Below, one piece after another: positions 33,901 through 42,674 of a stretch of 64,000 bases of DNA. Within the stretch, counting starts at the first letter, position 1. Every line of letters begins with the position of its first letter. The notes beneath the pieces were generated by a model. That model ran no database searches. It saw only the letters and a list, made by a program, of their open reading frames with translations, and was not told where the DNA came from. Both the position numbers and the translations under genes were made by a program. The DNA is from Edaphochlamys debaryana (lineage: Eukaryota; Chlorophyta; Chlorophyceae; Chlamydomonadales). The DNA is taken from positions 1 through 64,000 of the forward strand of contig JAEHOE010000218.1 of NCBI GenBank assembly GCA_016858145.1, written 5' to 3'.

Positions 33901-35202
33901 TCCAAGTCGTACAACTACCTGAAGGCGCTCAACGCCTGGAACCTGCTGCCCCGCAAGGAGGCGGTGCTGACCATGCTCAAGGTCAAGGTGCAGGTGAGGG
34001 GGCCGCGGGCCTGCAGGGGGCGGGGGCACCAGCACGGGGATCTCCTGGGGGGTTGGCTTCGCTGGCTGTTGCCGCCCTGCTGCTCACAATACCCCCATTC
34101 GCCATTCCCACCCCTCCCCCCAGGAGGAGGCCGTGCGCACCTACCTGCTGGCCTACGCCTCGCAGTACGCCTCGCTGTCGGCCGACCAGCTGGCGGGCAT
34201 GTTCGAGCTGCCGGACAAGCAGGTGGGAGGGGGTGGCAGGGGAAGAGGGGAGGGAGTGGGCTGCTGGTGCTTAGGGATGCCGGCCCGGCGCCTCCACAGG
34301 GCTGCCACGTCCGTCCATCACTGTGTCGTTGCTCCCGTGTATCTGACTCCCCCACCCCCGCTCCACCTGGGGCCCCGGATCCAGATCTACTCGATCGCCT
34401 CCAAGATGATGATCGCGGAGGAGCTGGCGGGCAGCTGGGACCAGCCCACCCGCACCATCGTGATGCACGCCTCGGAGGGCAGCCGCATGCAGCGCGTGGC
34501 CCTGCAGCTGGCGGACAAGGTGGGGCAGGGCGAAGGAGGGTTTAGGTGCTTCGTAGGGCAGGGCCAACCTGTTGGGCTGCGTTCCGCCTCCTGCTTCCTT
34601 GCACGAGCCCTCGCCACAAGCACCACCACCCCGACACCGGCCTCCCGATCCCCCCCACCATCACATGACCACTCCCCTCCTCCCCCCTCCGCCCCCACCC
34701 CACCCCACCCCCTCAGGCCGCCGTGCTGGTAGACCTGAACGAGCGCGCCCTGGCCTACCGCACCGGCGGCCTGCGGGACGCGGACGACGAGGGCGGTGCG
34801 GGCTCCTCGCGCCGCCGCGGCGGCCAGTGGGACGACGAGGGCGGCAACGGCCGCTCCCGCGGGGGCGTGCGCCTGGGCATGGGCGGCCGCGGCGGGCGCG
34901 GCCGCGGCGACCGGGACGACCGCTCGGACCGCGGCGGCATGGGCGGCCGCGGGCGCGGCATGGGCGGCGGGCGCGGTGGCATGGGCGGCGGCATGGGCGG
35001 AGGGTACGGCCGCCGCGACGGCGGCTTTGGGGACCGGGGGGGCATGGGCGGGATGGGAGGGATGGGCGGCATGGGCGGCGGGCCGCGCGGCTACGGGCGA
35101 CCGGCCGGCGGCATGGGCGGCATGGGAATGGGCGGCGGGAGCATGTCCGCGCTCGGGTCGCTGCGCGGGCCCCGCATGGGCGGCGACCGGGAGCGGTCGT
35201 AA
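27968..35202 (+). CDS. eIF3c: Eukaryotic translation initiation factor 3 subunit c
   Basis: Scaffold subunit of eIF3, which binds the 40S ribosome in the cytoplasm and recruits other initiation factors. Exons: 27968-27970, 28052-28227, 28306-28414, 28548-28817, 28951-29052, 29235-29338, 29483-29540, 30543-30692, 30909-30986, 31222-31290, 31566-31660, 31809-31986, 32291-32428, 32583-32639, 32869-33028, 33201-33337, 33554-33709, 33892-33993, 34124-34222, 34385-34519, 34717-35202. They join in frame to 953 residues, close to the usual 900-930. Order: acidic/serine-rich N terminus (SD repeats), helical core ([23 protein letters not shown]-type segment [14 protein letters not shown]), PCI region about residues 583-792 ([42 protein letters not shown]), and a Gly/Arg/Met-rich RGG-type tail from about residue 820, as in plant eIF3c. 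The start depends on a GC-AG intron directly after the ATG: there is a stop in frame upstream of exon 2 and no other ATG. Confidence 0.95.
29541..30542 (+). other. Long intron 7 of the eIF3c gene
   Basis: About 1 kb, several times longer than the other introns. It contains a 20-bp tandem duplication (GGGCCAGGTCTGCTCGGGGC, about 29,617-29,660). Long open frames cross it in several registers, but they look like GC-rich chance frames, without domains. Confidence 0.8.
31271..31560 (+). repeat. Tandem duplication covering the exon 10 splice donor
   Basis: The stretch from about 31,271 (end of exon 10, donor at 31,291, intron start) to 31,410 recurs, diverged, at about 31,451-31,555: both begin GCTGTT, contain AGCCTGCAGGT, then AGGGGGCG, GGCAAGG, and end AACGAGCGCGGTCG. 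The second copy keeps a donor-like GCAG|GTAGGG inside the intron. Confidence 0.8.
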
Positions 35203-35633
35203 GCGCCGCCGCTGCTTTTGCCGCCGTCGGGCTCCCCCTAGGGAGGCGCGCGCGGCCCGGGTTCATGGGAGAGCGCTGGCAGCGTGTGTCCTGTGGGGAG
35301 CGCTGGCGCAAACGCGTCGGCTTGGACGAGGGTGATGCGAGGGCGGGGTATGGACCGTGATGAGGGCGTGGATCTGAGGCGGATGCTGGGAGGGCGGGCT
35401 GTGAGGGAGAGCGTGTGAGGGTGGTTGGGTTTCAGGTGGGGCCTCGATGCGCAGGCGGCACCCAGTGCGTTGCCAGCCGAATGCCGGGGCACAAGCACAG
35501 GATGCGGAGCAAGGGCGCGTGGTGTGAGGCGCGGGAGGGGATGCGATGGTTACAGCAGGAACCGCCTCCAGAAGGGGAGGGGTTGAGCGAGAGCGCCACC
35601 TACTGGGTGTGCCACCTGCACACCGACACCCAC

Positions 35634-35670
35634 GCAACGTGACTGACTTTCGGTCGTCACACCACGTTGC
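35634..35670 (-). repeat. Stem-loop near the LINE 3' end
   Basis: GCAACGTG (35,634-35,641) and CACGTTGC (35,663-35,670) are complementary arms, with further partial pairing inside. It lies in the presumed 3' untranslated region of the LINE. LINE reverse transcriptases often recognise such 3' stem-loops; that role here is inference. Confidence 0.5.
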
Positions 35671-35726
35671 TAGGGTCGGGCCCGTAGAGCCCCCCTCAGT
35701 ACTATTCCACTAATTCCGCTGTGCCT

Positions 35727-38700
35727 TTAATCATCGTCAATCAAGGCCAGGACGCCTGGGGGCTCCTGCACAGTCAATCTGCCACCTGAGACTCGCAGGA
35801 AAGGGTGGTCCGCCGGTATTGTCTCCCAGCCACTTGGTGGCCTGAGCGCAGCAAAAGAGTGAAGCGCTCCCCAAAACTCAGCTGACACCAACACACGTCC
35901 ACGGTTCAGCACCCCGAGGCGATTCCCATTCTCCCTTGTCGCGTATAGATATCGGCGTCCCTTCTCCATGGCTGTCGTGGCTGCAAGACACACCACATCC
36001 CACACTCTCTGGTCAACTCCCTCCGTTGGTCGAGCCAGCCAAAAATTGAACCGGCGAAGTGGCCAGGTCCATGGCATGCCCTGCTCGCCCCCTAGACACG
36101 CGCACATCTCATCAACCAGGCCCTCAGCCAAGTAGCATTTCCAAAAGTGGTGCAATCTGTCCCCTCCGTGCATCGCAATCTCACATGGGCACGTGGCCGT
36201 TCCTTCATGTGCCGAAAAGCCAGTAAAGCCGTTGAGCGCCAAGCGCCAGAAAGCTTCCTTCCACACGTTCTCCCAGCGCAGGGCCCACAGCCTGCGCAAG
36301 GTGGCTTGTAGGTCCAACAGGTCTGACTCGTCCCCTACCCCACCACTCAGCGCCTCTGCCACAAAATTCAAATGCTTGCCTTTCACATACTCAACAGCGG
36401 GCTCCATCTGCAGGGCCGTGGCCAAGCTCACCGACAGCCTAGCCGCTGACACAAGCGTCTGTCCGATCCGCCAACCTATGCATCCCAAGAGTTCTTTCCA
36501 TGCCTCCTCCTCTGGGCAGGCCAAGTCCGGGTTCTCTTCCACCTCCGTTGCTGCTTGCACCCACGGTACGGGAATATGGCCCATCAAGCTATCGATCCTC
36601 CCTAGGAGCGCAGGGCCATTGCGTAGCGCTGCGGGTAGAGACTCATACCCCCCTCGTCCCCACAGACCAACTACGATGTTCTCTTTCACCTTCCTTGAGC
36701 ACTCGCTCCTAGCCATCGGTGGCAGCCTGCCCCCCTGGGCTCCACTGAGCCCCGCCCTTGCTCCCGCCCCTGCCCTATAGGCTCTTACTAGTTGGCCAAC
36801 AGTCCTCAATTCATTGATACCCATCAGGTCCGCATACATGCTTTCCAGCCCCCCACGGCCCGCTGCTGCGGGTCTGAGGGCCGGATTTCCCCATACTGGC
36901 GCGCTGTGTACCCACGGCCCCACCGCGGGGCTCTTGATCAACTCAACCCGGGGGAGATGAAGGAGTGCCCCCGTTATCATGTTCAGCGTCGGGCAGGGGC
37001 TGTTTGCCGTGGTCCCCAGCACCTTGGTGGCGGCGTTGGGGCCTGCCCGCTGGGCTGTGAAGAGGCAGAGGGGGTGTACGGCCGGGTGCGTTCGTCGGAG
37101 GAGCTCCATTGCGACCGTCGGCCACACTGGCCTGAAGCGGAGGAGGTTCGGGCAGCTGCCCAGCACGCAGCGTGTCGCCAGCACCGCTTGTCGGGCCCGT
37201 ACGTGTTCTACCACCGGGAGGAGGCCGAGCCCTCCGTCCTCCGGGGGGACGCACATCGCCTTGTAGCCTATCCCCGGTAGGCGAGCGTGTGGGTTACTGG
37301 CGTGTGCCGCCGGCGTCATGCTGCGGTCCACCATGGCTGCGACCGTGCTGCAGAGTCGCTGCAGCTCGGGCGGGGGGGGGGAAAGCGAATTCCAGGTGGT
37401 ACAGGACCTTGGAGATTGCGTAGCCAGAGGCTGTCGACGCTCTCCCAAAGGCTGAAAGATTCAGGGACACCAGCTTGGTTAGAGCCGAGTAGACTCCATC
37501 CAGGGCGATGGCCGGCTTGCACAGGGCGGCGGTGTTGGCGACTGTTACCCCCAGGGTCTTGGCCTTCACGACGGTTCGCAGTGAGGTATCAGGGGGTGGC
37601 GGTGCGGGCGGCAGGCCGGGCGGCGGCTCAGGCGGCGGCGCGGGCGGCAGGCCAGGCGGCGGCGCGGGCGGCAGGCCAGGCGGCGGCGCGGGCGGCAGGC
37701 CAGGCGGCGGCGCGGGCGGCGGGCCAGGCGGCGGCGCGGGCGGCAGGCCAGGCGGCGGCGCGGGCGGCAGGCCAGGCGGCGGCGCGGGCAGCAGGCCAGG
37801 CGGCGGCGCGGGCGGCAGGCCAGGCGGCGGCGCGGGCGGCAGGCCAGGCGGCGGCGCGGGCGGCAGGCCAGGCGGCGGCGCGGGCAGCAGGCCAGGCGGC
37901 GGCGCGGGCAGCAGGCCAGGCGGCAGCGTGGGCGGTGGATCTGGTGGTGGGTCCAGCGCCGGTGCGTGCGGCGGGCCGTGCGGCGGCGCGGGCGGTGGGC
38001 CGGGCAGCGGCGCGGGCAGCGGCGCAGGCGGTGGGATCAGGCCGACGGGGAGCAGCTCCGACTTGCTGGCGTTCAGGCGTTGTCCACTTGCTTGCGCAAA
38101 GGTCTCCATGGCTGCAGCGAAAGCGGCGGCTGTGTTGGGTCGCAAGAATTGCGTGTAGTCGTCTGCGTATTGGGAAGCTCGGAGGACAAGCTGGCGGCCG
38201 TTGGGTGAGAGAGCAATCTGGAATCCCTGTTTAGCAAGCCACGATAGTAGCGCTTGAGCGGCCGCCAGGTAGAGCAGCGGCGCTAATGGGCAGCCTTGCC
38301 GTACCCCTGCTGTTATCTCCAGGTGACCTGATACGTCGCCGTTGACTAGGGCCGCGGATCTTGTGCCCTGGTGCAGAAGCCGCACCCACGCCAGGAAGCC
38401 ATTGCCAACCCCCAGCGCTTCCAGGCACTCAAACAGGAAGCCCCGGTCCAGCGTGTCGTACACCTTGTGGAAATCTAGGAAGGCCATGAGCCCCTCCTCA
38501 CCTGCCACTCTTAGCAGCTCTGGTGTCAGCTGCATGAGCATGATGTTATCAGCAATCCGTCGACCTGACAGAAAGGCGGTCTGCTCGGGGCTGATAATGG
38601 CGGCGAAGGCTGGTTGCAGGCGGGCTGCCAGGACGCGGGCCAAAGTTCGGTAGTCCGTGTCCAGCAGCGTGATGGGCCTATAGTTGGCGGGCTGGGTTGG

Positions 38701-40410
38701 GTCGCCTGACTTGAAGAAGCACGAAATCACACCGTCAAGAAAGCCACGAGGCGCTGTACCAGCCGCCATTGCCGCTGAGAACACGGCTGCTAGGATGCTC
38801 GAGAACTGCCCGCTATATGCCTTGTTCAGCTCCATGGGGATGCCGTCCGCGCCGGGGGCTTTGCCTTGCGGGGCGGCGGAGATGGCCGCTGCCACCTCCG
38901 TCGCAGTCACCGTCGGCTCCCCCATCTTGGTGACTGACTCCTCAGGGCAGTTGAGCGCTGCCTCCCGAAGCGCCTGGAGCACCTGTGCACGGGCGGTATG
39001 GTCAACTGGGCTGGGTGTGCTGACTCGCTGCCAGAAGCGGGCTACGCTGTGTGCCATCTCGCGGGGGGTGGAGGTGAGGGTCCCGTCAGCTCGACGGAGT
39101 GCGCAGATTCGGCGGCAGGCGGCTGGTGGTCGCAGAAGGCGGGAGAGGAGGGGTGAAGGTCGTTCGCCTGCATGGATCCAGGTGTGGCGAGTCTTCCGAG
39201 CTGCCCGTGCTGAGGCCCGGCATGCCGCCCTGGCTGCTGCGCTCCTTGCCGCAACCGCCTGCGCAGCTGCGGCTTCGTCGCCTGCCTCCACTGCCGCCAT
39301 GGCGGCTTCGGCTGACTGTGCGGCTGTCTGTTCTGCTGCTGTAGCGCTGACGGAGCGCTGCTGTGCTATCTGGTTGAGCGCCCGCAGTTCCCTATTCATG
39401 CCTGCCTTCACCGCTGGCCACCAGGAGAGCACCTGTCGGCTGTCCGTTGGCATCGAGGCACGCTGGGAGTCAATCCATTCGCAGAAGCTCTCGCGCAAGT
39501 CGGTGAAGTCAAGGAAATGCATCCTGACCCTCGGCAACCCTTTGCCCGGGGGCTGGGCGGCGGGGGATGGTGAGAGGCGTAGCAGCACAAGTCGGTGGTC
39601 AGCGGGTCTGCCGCACTCAATGCGGCACGATGCCACGTTCGCCGCCAGGTCGGAGGAGACGTGAAAGCGGTCCAGGCGGGAGGCTCCAGACGGGTAGAAG
39701 AAGGTGAAGCTGCGGACGGTTGGGTGGAGGCTGCGGAAAGCGTCCGTAAGCCCTGGGCAGGCGGCGCTGAAGACCCCCGCCGTTGCTGTGTCCTCTCGCC
39801 GGCTGTTAGGGCCAGAGCTGCAGTCGAGTGCTGGGTCCATCACGAAATTGAAGTCCCCGGCCCACACATGCGTCTCCGCGTTGGCGGCTATTGGTGCTAG
39901 CTGCTGTTGGATGAAGAGCCGCTGCTGTGTTGGTTGTCCTGACGGCAGGTACGTGCTGAGCAGTGTGAAGGAGTGGCCACCCCACTGCACTGGGACCCGC
40001 ACCGCGCGCCCATCCTCAGTCGCTGAGTGTGCGCCCGCGACCTGGAGGGCGCCAGACGTGACCAGCGCCGAGCGCACCAGGATGGCTGTTCCCCCCGCTG
40101 CGCCGCCATTGTCCCCCAGCTGCGCTGGCCCCCAGAAGGCCAGCCAGCCACTCAGCCGCAGAGTGTTGCTTATTGCTTGTATTTGAGTTTCCACACCCGA
40201 GATCAGAGCCGCTGTGACTCTGGTCTCTTGGAGGCAGACCACGTCTAGCCGTTGCTGTGCCCAGAGCCTGAGGTACGCCGACAGGCGCGGTTGGTCCAGG
40301 GACTCAGTGCCTGAGGTAAGCCCGCGTACGTTAAGCGAGCCCACCCGAAGCGGATCACTGGGCTTGGTGGCTGGCCGGCGCCGAGCTGTGCGCGCCTGCC
40401 ACCACGGCAT
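35727..40410 (-). pseudogene. LINE ORF2: endonuclease-reverse transcriptase (one frameshift)
   Basis: Begins ATG at 40,410 (MPWWQARTARRR). The endonuclease is complete: LNVRGL, VVCLQETRV (catalytic Glu), WAGDFNFVMDP, SRLDRFHVSSD, PADHRLVLLRL. The RT carries KAPGADGIPMEL, NYRPITLLDTDYR, FLDFHKVYDTLDR (motif A Asp) and SQYADDYTQFL (YADD box). A proline-rich repeat tract follows (plus coordinates 37,610-37,935). The frame from 40,410 runs to 37,294, but the homologous continuation (LPGIGYKAMCVPPEDGGLGL) lies in another frame, 37,448-35,727; the switch is at a run of ten Gs on the plus strand, 37,372-37,381. The C-terminal part contains a knuckle, CPCEIAMHGGDRLHHFWKC, as in many LINEs. Apart from the homopolymer, the catalytic residues are intact, so the element may be recently active or the run may be misread. 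Confidence 0.9.
37610..37935 (-). repeat. 24-bp minisatellite coding for a proline-rich octapeptide
   Basis: About 13 units of 24 bases, period kept exactly, so each unit adds eight residues (GLPPAPPP on the minus strand) without changing the frame. It lies inside LINE ORF2, between the RT core and the C-terminal region. Units differ by single substitutions (GLL for GLP and similar). Confidence 0.9.
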
Positions 40411-40434
40411 CCGTTAGACGTTGGTCATGTTTAT

Positions 40435-41499
40435 TTACTGGCCCTCGGCGTGGGCCCCCGGCGGCGCCAGGGCTGCGGGGCTGCCGCTGCCGCCGCCGCT
40501 GCCGCCGCCGTCGCTGCCGCCCGCCAGGCCCTCTCCGCCAGCCTCCGAGTCGTGCTCCATGCCCGACGCCCCGCTCCCGCGGATCTCCCCCTCCTCCTCC
40601 GACCCCTCGTCCATCACGAGAGCCGCCACCGCTTCGGCGGACTCCCGTGCCGGGTCGGCCGTCAGCCTCTTGGGCGGCCGCCCCTCCGGCGTGCCAGCCG
40701 CTGACTCGGGCCGCCCCCTCGCACCCCCGACGCGTTGCGGCAGAGGGCTGGCCTGCCGGCCGGGCCCCGTCACCCCTCCCTGCGGGCTCTGGCTCGTGCT
40801 GCCGGCGGGGGCGGGGGCAGTGGGGGCCTCCACCGCCTGCGCCGCCTTCCGCTCGCGCTCGCGCTGCAGCTGCGCCTGCGCCTGCGCCTTCTGCAGCTGG
40901 GCCGCCTTGTGCGCCTGCGCCGCCTTGGCGTCCTCCTCCGCCTTGGCCGCCTTGGCCGCGGCCGCCGCCGCCACCGCCTTCCGCTGCTCCTCCGCCGCCG
41001 CCTTGCGCTGCTGCTCCTCCGCCGCCGCCTTGCGCTGCTCCTCCTCCGCCGCCGCCTTGCGCTGCTGCTCCTCCGCCGCCGCCTTGCGCTGCTGCTCCGC
41101 TGCGGCCGCCTTGCGCTGCTGCTCCTCCGCCGCAGCCTTGCGCTGCTGCTCCGCCGCAGCCTTCACTGCCTCGGCGGCCGCGGCCTTGGCCTTGGCCACC
41201 GCCTCCTCCGCCTCCTTCGTCCGCGTGGCCGCCGCTTCCTTGTGGCGGCCGTACGCCTCGTCGTCGAAGATGGATGCCAGCAGGCTGAAGGCAAGCTCCT
41301 CTCCGTCCATCACCTCCAGCAGCTGGGGGGTGCCCGGCTTGCCGTCCCGCAGGGCTCCCGGCAGCGGCGTGTCCGCCGGGAGCGTCACCAGCATGCGGTC
41401 AAGTACCGCCGTCTGGGAGTTGTACTCATAGTAGCGCTGGGCGTGCGAGACCTCAGCCACGCCCAGAGCGTTGCAGACGAGGGCGTAGTGCAGCTCCAT
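40435..41499 (-). CDS. LINE ORF1: alanine/glutamine-rich coiled-coil protein
   Basis: From the ATG at 41,499 the frame encodes 354 residues (it is open to 41,571 without another ATG). The first 80 residues look folded (MELHYALVCNALGVAEVSHA; LAFSLLASIFDDEAYGR). A long helical coiled coil of repeated KAAAEEQQR units follows (about residues 90-240). The end is disordered and acidic (SEEEGEIRGSG). The stop is 24 bases before the ORF2 ATG, so I assign it as ORF1 of the same element, which in LINEs makes an RNA-binding chaperone; no RRM or zinc knuckle is seen. The alternative is an unrelated host gene next to the LINE, which I think less likely. Confidence 0.65.
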   Translation of the reverse strand: MELHYALVCNALGVAEVSHAQRYYEYNSQTAVLDRMLVTLPADTPLPGALRDGKPGTPQLLEVMDGEELAFSLLASIFDDEAYGRHKEAAATRTKEAEEAVAKAKAAAAEAVKAAAEQQRKAAAEEQQRKAAAAEQQRKAAAEEQQRKAAAEEEQRKAAAEEQQRKAAAEEQRKAVAAAAAAKAAKAEEDAKAAQAHKAAQLQKAQAQAQLQRERERKAAQAVEAPTAPAPAGSTSQSPQGGVTGPGRQASPLPQRVGGARGRPESAAGTPEGRPPKRLTADPARESAEAVAALVMDEGSEEEGEIRGSGASGMEHDSEAGGEGLAGGSDGGGSGGGSGSPAALAPPGAHAEGQ

Positions 41500-41580
41500 G
41501 CTGAGCTCCGCCGGTAGTCCGGGAGGCAGGGTAGGCAGGGTAGCGCAGGCAGGAGAGACTATACACAGCAAAGGGGGGCG

Positions 41581-42674
41581 CGCACCGCGTAGGGAATGCC
41601 TTCATGGCAGGGTGAGTTGCGAGGCCGGGAGCTTGTACGCTCGCCTTCGGCCGCAGCAGGTTGTGTAAGGAGCATTCTCCGTCGGCCCGTTTGCCGGTGT
41701 GCACCGCTGACGTGTCGAGCGCAACTAGACCGAGACCGTATGGACACCTGAGCACGGCGATAGATCGAGACAGGGCAGCAAGACTTTCCAGCTTGCCGGC
41801 ACCGCAGAGACATATTTCATAGGACACTTGGCAGGATGCTTGCGATATAACAAGGGTGTCCCCTCAGGACAGGGAAAAGGGCTGAGCTGCCCGGCCGGGC
41901 AGCACTGTGGCCGCGCACCCAAGCACTGAGCCTCACAGCACACACGAAGGGAACGCCGCCATAGTTAGGGGCCTTCGCAACCCAAGATCCGAGATGCATC
42001 CGGTTAGCTACCAACGGCCCTGTCTGTCTGCACTGTCATCAGCGTCTGCCCGCGCGGGGCGATCAACCGGTCAAGAGCCGCAGATGCCTTCTCGCAAATG
42101 CAGCCTGGAGAGCCTTCCGACCAAGACCCTCCCAAGGCCAACGGCCCAAACAACACATTAGCTCGCGCCTGCTCGCGTCACACGTCACTCCCATCAATGA
42201 CTCGCTACTCGCTTGTGCCATTCGTTTAGCCCAGGCACGGGCAGATCCAGAACTAGTGGCATGTGCGCCTCTCTTATTGTAAGGGCCTCAACTCATGCTC
42301 ATCCGGCTTATCACAGATGCAAGCGACCAAGCGTGCATGCCTATTGCCGGGGGGGGGGGGCTGCTCGAATAGACGTGTCACACCCGGACCAGGCGCACAC
42401 CAGGCCTTCCCGCGGTTTCAAATAGCAACCCGGCGCCTCCAGTTTGCACTGGTGAAGAATACGAATAGTAAAGATGTCGGCACTCCAGCCCTTGCCTGAC
42501 GCACTCATATCGCTCATGCGTAGCCTTTTATTGGATCTTCAGACACGCTCAAGTGCAGGTTGCTATTACTCTATCTGCTGCCTGCTGTTAACTCTGCGGG
42601 AGAAAAGGCTTCCGCTGCCCGCCAGGCTCCGGGTTGCATTTGCAGCCTGGCTTGTGAGATGGTTCATCCCTCAG
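41581..42674. other. Intergenic stretch between the LINE and the TmcB-like gene
   Basis: No supported gene. It should hold the 5' end of the LINE and the 3' untranslated region of the large minus-strand gene. A run of eleven or more Gs lies near 42,350. Plus-strand TGTAA occurs at 41,664-41,668 and 42,278-42,282. Confidence 0.5.

Larger units (their letters stand above)
35540..41580 (-). mobile_element. L1-like non-LTR retrotransposon (LINE), nearly intact
   Basis: Two adjacent minus-strand frames, ORF1 (40,435-41,499) and ORF2 (35,727-40,410), separated by 24 bases, form a dicistronic LINE with an apurinic-type endonuclease, reverse transcriptase and C-terminal zinc knuckle. A minus-strand TGTAA, the common Chlamydomonas poly(A) signal, lies at 35,550-35,554, about 175 bases after the ORF2 stop, so the 3' end is probably near 35,540. 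The 5' border is not clear; I set it just beyond the open frame of ORF1. No target-site duplication was identified. It sits tail-to-tail with the eIF3c gene. Confidence 0.85.

Noticed and set aside
37610..37935. CRISPR-like array
   Set aside because: Units are contiguous 24-base repeats without spacers, in frame in a LINE; the genome is eukaryotic.
40435..41431. Plus-strand open frames of 213-336 codons opposite LINE ORF1
   Set aside because: Mirror frames of an Ala/Gln/Lys repeat; low complexity (Leu/Arg or Cys/Ala runs) and no start or domain support.
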